From an uncultured Rikenellaceae bacterium (GTDB lineage Bacteria; Bacteroidota; Bacteroidia; Bacteroidales; UBA932), in contig CALCYB010000160.1 of NCBI GenBank assembly GCA_937906485.1, forward strand, positions 1 to 27,385: a stretch of DNA of 27,385 nt, read 5' to 3'. The notes beneath the pieces are model-generated. The model saw nothing but the letters and a program-made list of their open reading frames with translations. It did not search any database and had not been told where the DNA came from. Of the stretch, positions 14,040-22,818 are shown piece by piece. The translations under genes and the position numbers were made by a program. Every line of letters starts with the position of its first letter. Position 1 is the first letter of the stretch.

Positions 14040-15359
14040 ATGGCTGCTATTCTTTCTTTTTTTCGGAACTTACCGGATGATCTGTATGCTGCTTTGCTGA
14101 CTGTGACCGGGGTACATCAGACGATGGATATGTCGGTCGGGAACATTTCGCGCCGTAAACGCTATCTTTTGGGGGATGAGTTGAAACGTATGGAGGGCAA
14201 GGAGTTGAGCACGATGGAGTGTTGCGGCAGTGTGCGTTTGTTGGAGGTGACTCCAGATCAGGTGAAAGTGGCTTATAAAAGGAAGGAATACGAGATACCG
14301 GTGGGAGAACATCTGGAGCTGGACCATTACCTGTTGGACAATCCTTACTTGAGTCGGGAAGAGGTATGGACCGAACTCACCTATGAGCGGGCCAATGTCG
14401 GTAGCGAGTTCTCTTCGCTGCTTTCACAGTTGCAGGAGCATGACCAGCAGTACGGCAATGTGTCGAACAAGTTTGCGGCTGAACGATCCCTGGTGCTGGA
14501 ACTGATTCAATGGATGGTTCAGAAACGGCGTCGCGTGTATTTCCCATTGTATGCGTTGCTGGCTGCTGCCCCGAACTGGCATACGCTGATCATTCAGGAT
14601 GCTGCGCGTTTTGCGGAGTTGATGAAGAAGTATCTGGCAGACTCATCCGATTCGGGTCAGGATGATCCGATGTGGCTGGCCAACCTGGAACCGATATTCT
14701 GGCACAACAGTCCGGCTCAGATTTTTGCAGCGGTTCCTGCGCTGAAGACCTTGTTGGAGGATCGCCTGAATGCGGGGTCGGAAACAGCGCGGAAATTGTT
14801 GGACCGGAATGGGGTTTATGAACATTTGGGACCGCGTCAGAATCCTGATGACCGGGAATTATTGGTGTGGATCAAAGGCTACAACCTGGTCAATAAGGAT
14901 CAGCCGGAGTATTTGTGGAGGGTGTTTCCGCTGACTGACTTGAAGGAAGGAATGAGCATCGATATGGAAAAATGGGGAGAGGTAACGGTGCAGGCGGTTG
15001 GTAAGGAAGAGGTAACCGTCTGCTGGGCAGGGAAAACGCAACGGGTCCTGAACAATGTGCTGACGTATTCGATTGATGCCGGAAACCCCGCACCCCTGGA
15101 CTACGCCTACGGATACAAGCCCACCTTCTGGATTACCGTCACGTTGGATTCGCGTAATCTCTGGGCCAAGACCAAACACATGATTGAGACCGTGCCTTAC
15201 TATACCCAACGTCCTTACCTGCTTTCGCCTCCCGAGGTGGTCCAATTAAGGAATTGTGCATTGCGGTGCTTGGAAATTCTCATAGAGAGGGGGGATACGG
15301 CGTTGAAAGGCTGGTATGACCAGCTCTCGCAGGAGGAGGATTGGAGCGAGGAAGAATAA
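14040..15359 (+). CDS. Hypothetical protein (439 aa)
   Basis: Starts MAAILSFFRNLPDDLYAALL and ends in an acidic tail (SQEEDWSEEE). I do not recognise any family. The N-terminal third carries strand-like segments (SVRLLEVTPDQVKVAYKRKE), the middle is helical and aromatic (LVLELIQWMVQKRRRVYFPL, PNWHTLIIQDAARFAELM), and the C-terminal part is again strand-rich (WGEVTVQAVGKEEVTVCW). No signal peptide or membrane span is obvious, so it is probably cytoplasmic. It has its own promoter, diverges from the gene at 13310 and converges with the SulP gene across a shared hairpin. Complete and host-like in composition. Confidence 0.82.
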   Translation: MAAILSFFRNLPDDLYAALLTVTGVHQTMDMSVGNISRRKRYLLGDELKRMEGKELSTMECCGSVRLLEVTPDQVKVAYKRKEYEIPVGEHLELDHYLLDNPYLSREEVWTELTYERANVGSEFSSLLSQLQEHDQQYGNVSNKFAAERSLVLELIQWMVQKRRRVYFPLYALLAAAPNWHTLIIQDAARFAELMKKYLADSSDSGQDDPMWLANLEPIFWHNSPAQIFAAVPALKTLLEDRLNAGSETARKLLDRNGVYEHLGPRQNPDDRELLVWIKGYNLVNKDQPEYLWRVFPLTDLKEGMSIDMEKWGEVTVQAVGKEEVTVCWAGKTQRVLNNVLTYSIDAGNPAPLDYAYGYKPTFWITVTLDSRNLWAKTKHMIETVPYYTQRPYLLSPPEVVQLRNCALRCLEILIERGDTALKGWYDQLSQEEDWSEEE

Positions 15360-15406
15360 AAACCTCCTGCTACGGAATCAGCGGTGCTGACGGGTAGCAG
15401 GAGGTT
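15358..15406. terminator. Long hairpin between convergent genes, terminator for the sulP strand
   Basis: AACCTCCTGCTAC (15361-15373) pairs with GTAGCAGGAGGTT (15394-15406); the 20-nt loop contains TCAGC-GGT-GCTGA, a second stem. On the minus strand the structure is followed by five Ts (15362 to 15358), so it should end the leftward sulP operon. On the plus strand there is no T-run, so its effect on the 14040 gene is less certain. Confidence 0.8.
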
Positions 15407-15424
15407 GGTTGGACAGCCGGCTGT

Positions 15425-17149
15425 TTATTGGTCGGCTTTTTTCTTTTCTGCGAGTTCAGTGGCTTTGGCAAGGGCTGGAATGATGTGCGGGAAGATGTAT
15501 TCTTTTCCGATTTCATTGGCCAGACCGATCTTGTCCAGGCTGTTGAACACTTTTTCATTGACACCGGAGAGGATGATGCGGATGCCTTCTTTTTCAGAGC
15601 GTTTCCACAGGTTGCGCAAGTTGTTCATACCGGTGGTGTCCATGAAGGGTACTTTACGCATGCGGATGATCCGTACATCGATGTTGCGTTTTCCGCCCCG
15701 GTTGTCCAGTTCATCCAACTTGCTGGCCAGTCCGAAGAAGAAGGGACCATCGATTTCGTACACTTCCACGTTGGCCGGAATGCTCAGGTGTTCTGTGTCG
15801 GAAAGTTGTGCCTTTTCATCGTTTTCTGTCGCAGCCAGGTGGTCTTCTTCCAGGACATTGATGTGTGAGGTTTCGGATACCCGTTTCACAAAGAGGACGA
15901 TGGCAAGCAGTACGCCGATTTCAATGGCAACGGTCAGGTCGAAGATGACGGTCAGGAAGAAGGTGAGCAGCAGCACACCGACATCGGCACGGTCACCTTT
16001 GAGCAGGTATTTGAAGGTTTTCCATTCGCTCATGTTGTAGGCCACCATTACCAGGATGGCTGCCAGACATGCCAGCGGGATGTACACGGCGTAAGGCATC
16101 AGGAACAGGAAGATCAGCAGCAGGACAATGGCATGGATGATCCCGGTAACGGGGGATTTCCCACCGTTGTTGATGCTGGCCATGGTCCGGGCGATTGCTC
16201 CGGTTGCCGGAATACCTCCGAACATGGGGGTAATGATGTTGGCAATCCCTTGGCCGATGAGTTCGGTGTTCGAGTCGTGGCGCTTGCCGGTAACCCCGTC
16301 AGCCACCATGGCGGCCAACAGCGACTCAATGGCACAGAGAATAGCGATGGTAAATGCCGGAGAAACAAGCGAGGTGATGTCGTTCCAGTTCAGGGCCGGC
16401 ATCTGCGGTTTGGGCAAGGCCATGCCTCCTGCCAGTTCGGGGAATTTGGATCCGATGGTGGCAAATTCCAGTCCATCAATGTACTGGGAAGCGATGGTTG
16501 CGGCAATCCCGAAGAAAATGGCGATCAGGGATCCGGGGATCTTGCGGGTGACGCGCGGCCAGAAGATGATGATCATCAGGCAGAGGAAGGCCAGGGCAGT
16601 TTCAGCCCAGTTGATGGTGTGCAGGTGTTGGAGGTAGCAGCTCCATTGGGGAATGAATCCGGAGGGTACATTGGCAATCTCCAGACCGAAGAAGTCTTTG
16701 ATCTGGGTGGAGAAAATGACCACGGCAATCCCGGAGGTAAAGCCGACTACGATGGGATAGGGGATAAATTTGATGACATTCCCCAATTTGAACACCCCCA
16801 TCAGCACCAGGATGATCCCGGCCATCAAGGTGGCGATGATCAGTCCGTTGGGCCCGTATTGTGAAACAATGCCGTACACAATGACGATGAAGGCTCCGGT
16901 AGGACCTCCGATCAAAAAGTGGGAGCCTCCGAAGAAAGACATCAAGAAACCGGCGACAATGGCGGTAATCAGCCCTTGTTGCGGGGTAACCCCGGAGGAA
17001 ATACCGAAGGCGATGGCCAACGGCAGGGCGATGATACCGACAATGATACCGGCAATCAGGTCAGACCGGAACATGTCCTTGGTGTACTTGCCTTTCTCAA
17101 AGAGTTCAAACAGTTTCGGTTTGAAAGGATACTTCAATCTTACTTTCAT
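15425..17149 (-). CDS. SulP family inorganic anion transporter with STAS domain
   Basis: 574 residues, full length for SulP. The membrane part (residues ~25-430) opens with DLIAGIIVGIIALPLAIAFG and holds the family landmark SFFGGSHFLIGGPTGAF, then about ten to fourteen hydrophobic spans. The C-terminal STAS domain (~455-574) includes EVYEIDGPFFFGLASKL and RMRKVPFMDTTGMNNL. SulP proteins carry sulfate, bicarbonate or related anions across the inner membrane; the sequence does not tell which. It follows the cysteate synthase-like gene by 37 nt on the same strand, so sulfate or sulfite supply is attractive, while bicarbonate supply for the carAB enzyme in the same gene run is a serious alternative. 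No separate consensus promoter is seen in the 37-nt gap. Confidence 0.92.
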   Translation of the reverse strand: MKVRLKYPFKPKLFELFEKGKYTKDMFRSDLIAGIIVGIIALPLAIAFGISSGVTPQQGLITAIVAGFLMSFFGGSHFLIGGPTGAFIVIVYGIVSQYGPNGLIIATLMAGIILVLMGVFKLGNVIKFIPYPIVVGFTSGIAVVIFSTQIKDFFGLEIANVPSGFIPQWSCYLQHLHTINWAETALAFLCLMIIIFWPRVTRKIPGSLIAIFFGIAATIASQYIDGLEFATIGSKFPELAGGMALPKPQMPALNWNDITSLVSPAFTIAILCAIESLLAAMVADGVTGKRHDSNTELIGQGIANIITPMFGGIPATGAIARTMASINNGGKSPVTGIIHAIVLLLIFLFLMPYAVYIPLACLAAILVMVAYNMSEWKTFKYLLKGDRADVGVLLLTFFLTVIFDLTVAIEIGVLLAIVLFVKRVSETSHINVLEEDHLAATENDEKAQLSDTEHLSIPANVEVYEIDGPFFFGLASKLDELDNRGGKRNIDVRIIRMRKVPFMDTTGMNNLRNLWKRSEKEGIRIILSGVNEKVFNSLDKIGLANEIGKEYIFPHIIPALAKATELAEKKKADQ

Positions 17150-17186
17150 AGTAGGTTAGGGATACAAAAGTTAAAGGTTATATTGG

Positions 17187-18482
17187 TTAACGGAAAAGGG
17201 ATTCAACTTGGGAAATGATCGTTTCGGCAGGGACGTCCAGTGAGAAAATGGCATCAGGACGGGCTTGAACGGTCTGAATTTCCGATTTGAGGCGTTCTTC
17301 ACCACCACCGGTGATGTTGAGCATCAGCACGTCGTTGCGTTGGACTTTTCCGGCTTTGACGGCATCACACAGGCCGGCCAGGGCGGCTGCCGGTGCCGGA
17401 TGGATATCAATGCCTTCGCTTTGGAGGAAGAGTTCACGCATTTGGGCGATGCGTTCGTTGGTGGCAGCTTCCATATCTCCACCGGCATCTTTAAGGGCGT
17501 CGTACAGACCTCCGGCCAACGAATAGGGCGGTTTGCGGTTGGAGAGTACTTTGGCGTCAATCTGCAGGGCGAGGGTCCGGAATTCGTTTTCGTCCATGGG
17601 CAGCAGGGCACGGCTGTCGGCTTTCCATGCATCGTGCATGGGCAGGAAAGGTACATTCTGTACGGCAAAAAGTTTCATTTTGTGGTTGCCGAAGCGGCCG
17701 TCTTCAATCAGACGGAGGTTGGCTTCCCAGGCAGCGATGGTTCCGGTACCACTGCCGACGGCTTGGAAGTAGGCATCCGGAATGCGTCCGATATGGGCAG
17801 TGGCCGAAAGCACGGTGGTTCCCATACCGTCCCGACGGGCAACGTTCTTGGCGCCACCTTCTTCCAAAAAGCGAGGACTGCGGCAGACGATGTTGGAGAG
17901 TTGGATGGCATCAAAATAGTCGGTTCCGGAAGGGGTACAGATGATTTTGACACAGGGGTCCAGCGGCTGGCTGAACCACAGGGCATCCAGGTTGTCTTCC
18001 GGGATGCAGACCAGCAGCGGAATCTTGTTTTCAGAGCATACTTGGGAGAAGGCCCGGGCGGTGTTGCCGGCTGAGGCAATGACCAGCACCCGGTCCATCT
18101 TTTCGGGCAGACGGGCACATACTGAGTAGGCTTCGGTTTCCTTGAACGAGCAGGTCCGCATTCTGGCTCCTTTTTCCGGCCAGTAACCGGAGAAAGTAAT
18201 GTACAGGTTTTCAAGGCCAAGAGCAGCAGCAAGTCCGGTACTTTTGTAGGTTACGGGTGCGCAGGAGCCTTCCAGCATCCGGCGAACGGGTAACCAGTCT
18301 GCAAAGCGGTAGAGGCCGTATTCGGCATCTTTTACCTCAATCTGTTTCTTCTCGTATTGGCAACGTACAAGAGCCGCACCGGAGTATTCAGAATCGGCCA
18401 GCGACCATCCTTGATCTTCAAATGTACGGCCATTGGCTACATTCTGCAGGATGTATCGGGTCGGATTGATGGTTCGATTCAT
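17187..18482 (-). CDS. PLP-dependent cysteate synthase-like enzyme (threonine synthase fold)
   Basis: 431 residues of the fold type II PLP family. The PLP lysine is probably Lys114 in RMRTCSFKETEAYSV, the cofactor ring contact is SAGNTAR (137-143) and the phosphate loop is GSGTGT (243-248). It differs from ordinary threonine synthase in its N-terminus (MNRTINPTRYILQNVANGRT) and resembles the cysteate synthase described in Methanosarcina, which makes L-cysteate from O-phosphoserine and sulfite. Bacteroidetes that make sulfonolipids need cysteate as precursor of capnine. The neighbours, a SulP transporter downstream and sulfur-type redox genes upstream, support a sulfur role. An unusual threonine synthase cannot be excluded without an alignment. 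Confidence 0.72.
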   Translation of the reverse strand: MNRTINPTRYILQNVANGRTFEDQGWSLADSEYSGAALVRCQYEKKQIEVKDAEYGLYRFADWLPVRRMLEGSCAPVTYKSTGLAAALGLENLYITFSGYWPEKGARMRTCSFKETEAYSVCARLPEKMDRVLVIASAGNTARAFSQVCSENKIPLLVCIPEDNLDALWFSQPLDPCVKIICTPSGTDYFDAIQLSNIVCRSPRFLEEGGAKNVARRDGMGTTVLSATAHIGRIPDAYFQAVGSGTGTIAAWEANLRLIEDGRFGNHKMKLFAVQNVPFLPMHDAWKADSRALLPMDENEFRTLALQIDAKVLSNRKPPYSLAGGLYDALKDAGGDMEAATNERIAQMRELFLQSEGIDIHPAPAAALAGLCDAVKAGKVQRNDVLMLNITGGGEERLKSEIQTVQARPDAIFSLDVPAETIISQVESLFR

Positions 18483-18516
18483 GGTGGATAGATTTAGTAA
18501 GGGTTAATGGGTTAGG

Positions 18517-20379
18517 TTATTGTTCAGTTTGTTCCAGCTGTTCGGCGACCAGTTGTACCAAATCTTGGACAGGCAGTGGTCCGGAGTGGCTGGAGAAGGT
18601 TTTCAGACAAAGGGGACAAGCGGTCACGAGTTTGTCAGGATGGTTGACGGTGAGGCTTTCCAGGGCGGATTGGGTGATGTGGCCCCGATCTTCATAAGAC
18701 AGGGTCAGACTGCCGACACTGCCACCACAGCAGATGGACAGTTCTCCTTCGTCTTTGGCCGGTACCGGTTGTCCGACTTGGGCCAGGACATAGCGCGGAG
18801 CCTGGTATTCGCCACAGCCGCGTCCCAATTCGCACGGGTCGTGGTAAACCAGTTTCTCGATGCTTGGATTGACCTTGATGCGCCCTTGTTCCAAGAGTTC
18901 TTTCAAGTAGGTGGTATGGTGGACGATGCGGATGCCGGGCAGGTCGTAGTATTCGCGGAATACGCGGTAGCAGATCGGGCAGGTCAGCAGCAGGGTTGTG
19001 GCGCCGCTGCTGAGGATGGCTTCTCGGTTGCGGCTCATCAGTTCCTTGGCCTCTTCCAGTTTTCCGGACACTTCCAGGGGACGTCCACAGCAGATACCGC
19101 CTTCGCGGTCCAGAAATTCATAGTCAACGCCTGCCGTTTTCAGTACTTTCTCCATGGCGCGGGCGATGGCCGGGGTGAGTTGGGTCATGCAGCCCTGATA
19201 GTAGAGGACTTTTTCTTGTCCGGGTGTTGCCGCTGCAGCAGGAGTTGGTGCAGCAGCGGTAGCAGGTGCAGCAGGAACCGGTGGCAGATAATCGTATTGA
19301 TGCTGATACTGGTAGGCGATTTTGGAACGGTCAGCGACCTTCAAGGTACAGGATTGTACGCCGACCGGACAGATGGCTTCGCATTTGCCGCACATCAGGC
19401 ATTTTTCTGCAATGGCCTGGCTCTTACGGCTGTTTCGGCGACGAAGGAAACGCACAAAATAGACACTGGTAAAGGGCAGGTTCTTTTTCTGTGTGGTCAT
19501 CGGGCAGGCATCCAGACACATCCCGCAGCTGGAGCAGGAATAGATCTGCGCAGTGGAATAGCCTTTGGTCGGATGGGTGATGCGGACTCCGGCATTGCGC
19601 AGCACTACCAGAAACATTTCGGTGGGAATGTGCATGTACCGGGAGAAGGGCAGCATGATTAAAAATAAGCCCAGCGCAATCGAGTAGGCCCACCAGATGG
19701 GCAGCAGGTGATCGGGGTTGCTGAAAAATCCGCCGAAGAAGAAATTGACGGATTTGGTCAGGAACGAACCGCCGCTGATATGGGCGGTGAATCCTTCGGC
19801 CAGCAGGCGGAGCGGGAAGATGGCCCACAAGGCGTACATGGCAATCAGGTCCGTCAAGGAGGGTTTGGTCGTTCTTCTCATGCCGAGCCAGAGCGAACGG
19901 ATGCGCTTGAACATGGCCATGGCAATACCGCTCAGGATCATCAACAGGAACAAGTCCATCAGAAAGAACAACAGGGAGCCCCGCAGGGTCGCGTCCCCGG
20001 CTTCAGCGACAAAGAATCGGAAGAAGATGGGGTAGTAGAGCTGATGGAGCCGCTCCGGGGTAAAGAGGATGACTTCAATATGGCCGATGACGATGATCAT
20101 GAACCAGCCAAAGGCAATGCTGGCGTGCATGTAGCCCAGGCGGGGATTGCGTTTGAAGATCTTTACGTGCAAGAGACAGTCGCAGATAATGTCCCGGAAA
20201 TCTTTCCACAGGGTTTTGGGATTGAGCAGGGAAAGCGCCAGTTTTTTGCGGTCCTCGGGCGTGAGTTGCAGGATGACACGGATGATCCCGACCATGACAT
20301 AGGAGAGGATGAACACCATCCCGATCATGAAGGGCAATACAAAGTCGTTGTAGCCGCTCAGAAAACGTTCACGCATCAT
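18517..20379 (-). CDS. Membrane-anchored Fe-S oxidoreductase (HdrDE/QmoC-like fusion)
   Basis: 620 residues with four parts. Five or so membrane spans occupy residues ~15-250 (for example VFILSYVMVGIIRVIL, AFGWFMIIVIGHIEVILF, SIALGLFLIMLPF), with His residues suited to haem b as in NarI/HdrE-type subunits. Two [4Fe-4S] sites follow: C282-C285-C288-C292P and C327-C330-C333-C337P. A Pro/Ala-rich linker (~367-388) leads to two CCG domains, one with C397, C430-C431 and CPIC, the other with DPCELGRGCG, ICCGG and CPLC. Proteins of this build pass electrons between the quinone pool and a cytoplasmic Hdr-like complex. It overlaps the preceding dicluster gene by 4 nt, so the two are translationally coupled. 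Confidence 0.88.
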   Translation of the reverse strand: MMRERFLSGYNDFVLPFMIGMVFILSYVMVGIIRVILQLTPEDRKKLALSLLNPKTLWKDFRDIICDCLLHVKIFKRNPRLGYMHASIAFGWFMIIVIGHIEVILFTPERLHQLYYPIFFRFFVAEAGDATLRGSLLFFLMDLFLLMILSGIAMAMFKRIRSLWLGMRRTTKPSLTDLIAMYALWAIFPLRLLAEGFTAHISGGSFLTKSVNFFFGGFFSNPDHLLPIWWAYSIALGLFLIMLPFSRYMHIPTEMFLVVLRNAGVRITHPTKGYSTAQIYSCSSCGMCLDACPMTTQKKNLPFTSVYFVRFLRRRNSRKSQAIAEKCLMCGKCEAICPVGVQSCTLKVADRSKIAYQYQHQYDYLPPVPAAPATAAAPTPAAAATPGQEKVLYYQGCMTQLTPAIARAMEKVLKTAGVDYEFLDREGGICCGRPLEVSGKLEEAKELMSRNREAILSSGATTLLLTCPICYRVFREYYDLPGIRIVHHTTYLKELLEQGRIKVNPSIEKLVYHDPCELGRGCGEYQAPRYVLAQVGQPVPAKDEGELSICCGGSVGSLTLSYEDRGHITQSALESLTVNHPDKLVTACPLCLKTFSSHSGPLPVQDLVQLVAEQLEQTEQ

Positions 20380-20717
20380 GCTTGGTCCTCCTTATAGATG
20401 CGGCCGATGGCCAGGATGAGGTGTCGGGTATTGATGCCACGGGGGCATACCAGGTAACATTTTCCACAGAGCATGCAGTGGCGGATTTGGGAGAGGGCCT
20501 CCTTCTCACGACCCCGCTGCAGGTACAGCAGGATGCGGCGCAGGTTCAAACTGGTGTATCGTCCGGCGGTGCAGCTGGCTGCACAAGAGCCGCAGGCCAT
20601 GCATTTGCGTGCATCCGGTTCTTGTTCACACAATGCATGGAAACGCTTGAGATCCAGGCGGGAAATGTCCAAAGTCGAACTGGGCGTCAGACCGTATCCG
20701 AAGAAATTGGTCTTCAT
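20376..20717 (-). CDS. HdrC-like 4Fe-4S dicluster protein
   Basis: 113 residues with two ferredoxin-type sites, CMACGSCAASC (residues 39-49) and CMLCGKCYLVCPRG. The first ends CTA instead of the usual CP. The build is that of the HdrC subunit, which relays electrons between the flavoprotein HdrA and a CCG-domain subunit. It lies 3 nt after the HdrA-like gene and overlaps the membrane subunit gene by 4 nt, so the three are very likely one complex. Confidence 0.88.
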   Translation of the reverse strand: MKTNFFGYGLTPSSTLDISRLDLKRFHALCEQEPDARKCMACGSCAASCTAGRYTSLNLRRILLYLQRGREKEALSQIRHCMLCGKCYLVCPRGINTRHLILAIGRIYKEDQA

Positions 20718-20720
20718 GGT

Positions 20721-21734
20721 TTAGTCCTCCTTTTCTAAGTATTCTTCAATGGCCAGAGCGGCTGCACGGGCTTCTGCTATGGTCTCCGGCAGGGTTTTGG
20801 GACCCAGGCAGGCACCGGCATAGAAGATGCCTTCTTGGGCAGCACGGTGGTTGTTCATAAAGAGTTCTTTGCTCCGGTAGAAACCGTCTTCACCCAGGGG
20901 CAGGGACAGCATGTGGGCCATCTGGTGGGTATCTTGTGAGGGACTCATGCCACACATGAGTACCAGCAGGTCCAGGGTGACCTTGATCGGTTTGCCCGAC
21001 AGGGTATCTTCGGCCTTGATGACCACCTGGCCGTTGATGTTTTCGGAGACTTCAGAAACGCGGCCCCGGATGAATTGTACGCCATGCTCTTTCTGGGCAT
21101 TCAGGTACAGGTCTTCGTATTGGCGGCCGAACATCCGCAGGTCCATGTAGAAACAATATACATTCGCGTCGGGAAACATGGCCTTCACCTCAGAGGCCTG
21201 TTTGACGGCTGTCGCGCAGCAGACTTTGGAGCACTGGAGGTTGCCGGCTTTCACATCACGTGAACCGACACAATGGACAAAGCCAACGCTTTGGGGGGCA
21301 GTCGGAAATCCTTCTGCTCCCAGGCGGAAGCGTTCTTCCAGTTCAGCATTGGTGATGACCTGGTTGTAGATACCGTAGCCGTATTCTTCTTTTTTCTGTG
21401 CCGGGAAGAGGTCGAAACCGGTGGTAATGAGCAGGGCATCGGCCAGGACGGAGATCCCGTTTTGCAGGAAGATGTTGACGTGGTCCTTCAAGCGGTTGAC
21501 CGACCGGATCTCCGTATTCAGAAAGACCTTGGTTGATCCTAGAGCGGCTTTCATTTCTTCCAGCACCCTATGGGCCGGTATTCCTTCCGGAAACAGACGG
21601 TCCCATTGGGCAAGATGTCCTCCAAGCTGGTTGGACTTTTCAATCAGAAAAGTGTTGTATCCCCGCTTCTGGAGGTGTGAGGCCGCTACCATACCCGCAG
21701 GGCCACCTCCTAATATGACGATATTCTTTTGCAT
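20721..21734 (-). CDS. HdrA/QmoA-like FAD-dependent oxidoreductase
   Basis: 337 residues. A Rossmann FAD-binding motif opens the protein (IVILGGGPAGMVAASHLQKR, GGGPAG at 9-14), with the second acidic strand IEKSNQLGGHLAQW. The segment HCVGSRDVKAGNLQCSKVCC is diagnostic of the HdrA/QmoA group, and the C-terminus has the usual GACLGPKTLPETIAEARAAA FAD-contact segment. It is shorter than HdrA of methanogens (no added ferredoxin domains) and somewhat shorter than QmoA as I remember it. It should be the flavin hub of the complex encoded here. Its physiological electron donor is not visible. Confidence 0.88.
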   Translation of the reverse strand: MQKNIVILGGGPAGMVAASHLQKRGYNTFLIEKSNQLGGHLAQWDRLFPEGIPAHRVLEEMKAALGSTKVFLNTEIRSVNRLKDHVNIFLQNGISVLADALLITTGFDLFPAQKKEEYGYGIYNQVITNAELEERFRLGAEGFPTAPQSVGFVHCVGSRDVKAGNLQCSKVCCATAVKQASEVKAMFPDANVYCFYMDLRMFGRQYEDLYLNAQKEHGVQFIRGRVSEVSENINGQVVIKAEDTLSGKPIKVTLDLLVLMCGMSPSQDTHQMAHMLSLPLGEDGFYRSKELFMNNHRAAQEGIFYAGACLGPKTLPETIAEARAAALAIEEYLEKED

Positions 21735-21743
21735 GGTCAGGTT

Positions 21744-22814
21744 TTAGCAACATTTGAGTATTTGGGGCATTTGAGGACGTTTGAGTTCCTTTTCATTGAT
21801 GCCCAGGTATTTTTTCTTGGGATCGTAGGGAATGCCCATTTTATCCAACAGGGGTTCTACGGCCGTCTGGTGGAGCTGGAGTCCCAGATCCCACGGATCG
21901 TAGCCCAATACCAGCCCGGCAACTTCTTCGTAGGTGAATACCGGAATGCCATATCCGTCTTCTCCATAGGTCTTGCCGGTGGTTTCTGCAATGACGTATT
22001 GCCAACGGTCCATAAAGTACGGACAACCCGGACAGTTGGTGATGATCATATCCGGTTTGTAGGGTTCCATGGATTCGAATTTCTTGTGGGTATTGGAGAG
22101 GGAATAGCCCCGGTTGGCTTGTACGACGTATTGGCGGAAGCCAAAGCCGCAGCAGTGCCGGCGTTCCGGATAATCCACAATCTCGCCTCCCCAGGCTTCG
22201 ACCATACCCGCCAGTACATACGGGTACTCTGCTCCGCCTACGCCTTTGGAGGGGAACATTTTCGCATAGTGGCAGCCCACATGTTCCACCACACGCAAAG
22301 GCCTGCCTGTATGGACATTGATGAGTTTGTGCTGGGCCTTGGCTGAAATCAGGTTGCGGAATTTGTAGATGATGTCGCTGGCATGAGCCAGGTACTTGGG
22401 CTTGTTGAATTCCCGTTTTGTGGCTTTCCACAGCATCTCCCGGATCTTGGCTTCCAGTTCGGGAAATTCGTGCCAGGTTTCCAGCACTTCGGTGTAGATG
22501 CCGAAAGAAGTGATGCAGGAAGCTGCATAGTTTTCGTAGCCATATTCCGTCATCAGTGCAAACTGACGAGCGACGATGGTCATCAGGGTTTCTTGGGGAA
22601 TGGCATCACAATGGTAGGCAATCCCTCCGCAAGTGGTATGGTGTTCGGTTTCGAAGAAATCCTTGCCCAAGCGGTTGTTGACGATTTCCAAAAAGGCCTT
22701 TTCTGCTCCGGGAAAGAAATTTTGACGGATGCAGCTGCGTACATAGAAATAGTGGTCATCCGGAATCTCCTTTTGGTAGTCGGACCATATTTTCTGTTTA
22801 CCTTCGTAAATCAT
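21744..22814 (-). CDS. HdrB-like CCG-domain protein
   Basis: 356 residues when started at the ATG at 22814 (MIYEGKQKIWSDYQKE). The open frame reaches 22931, but the extra residues lie inside the upstream gene and look non-coding; the 22814 start leaves a 4-nt gap. Cys-rich signature motifs of CCG (HdrB-type) domains are present: CGGIAYHCD, VEHVGCHYAKMF, RRHCCGFGFRQYV and ITNCPGCPYFMDRW. In HdrB these cysteines hold non-cubane [4Fe-4S] clusters that act on disulfides, but many homologues act on other substrates. It sits between the HdrC- and HdrA-like genes. Confidence 0.85.
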   Translation of the reverse strand: MIYEGKQKIWSDYQKEIPDDHYFYVRSCIRQNFFPGAEKAFLEIVNNRLGKDFFETEHHTTCGGIAYHCDAIPQETLMTIVARQFALMTEYGYENYAASCITSFGIYTEVLETWHEFPELEAKIREMLWKATKREFNKPKYLAHASDIIYKFRNLISAKAQHKLINVHTGRPLRVVEHVGCHYAKMFPSKGVGGAEYPYVLAGMVEAWGGEIVDYPERRHCCGFGFRQYVVQANRGYSLSNTHKKFESMEPYKPDMIITNCPGCPYFMDRWQYVIAETTGKTYGEDGYGIPVFTYEEVAGLVLGYDPWDLGLQLHQTAVEPLLDKMGIPYDPKKKYLGINEKELKRPQMPQILKCC

Positions 22815-22818
22815 AAGC

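Noticed and set aside
17265..18074. Plus-strand frame of 269 codons
   Set aside because: It is the antisense shadow of the cysteate synthase-like gene.
18520..19662. Plus-strand frame of 380 codons
   Set aside because: It is the antisense shadow of the membrane Fe-S oxidoreductase.
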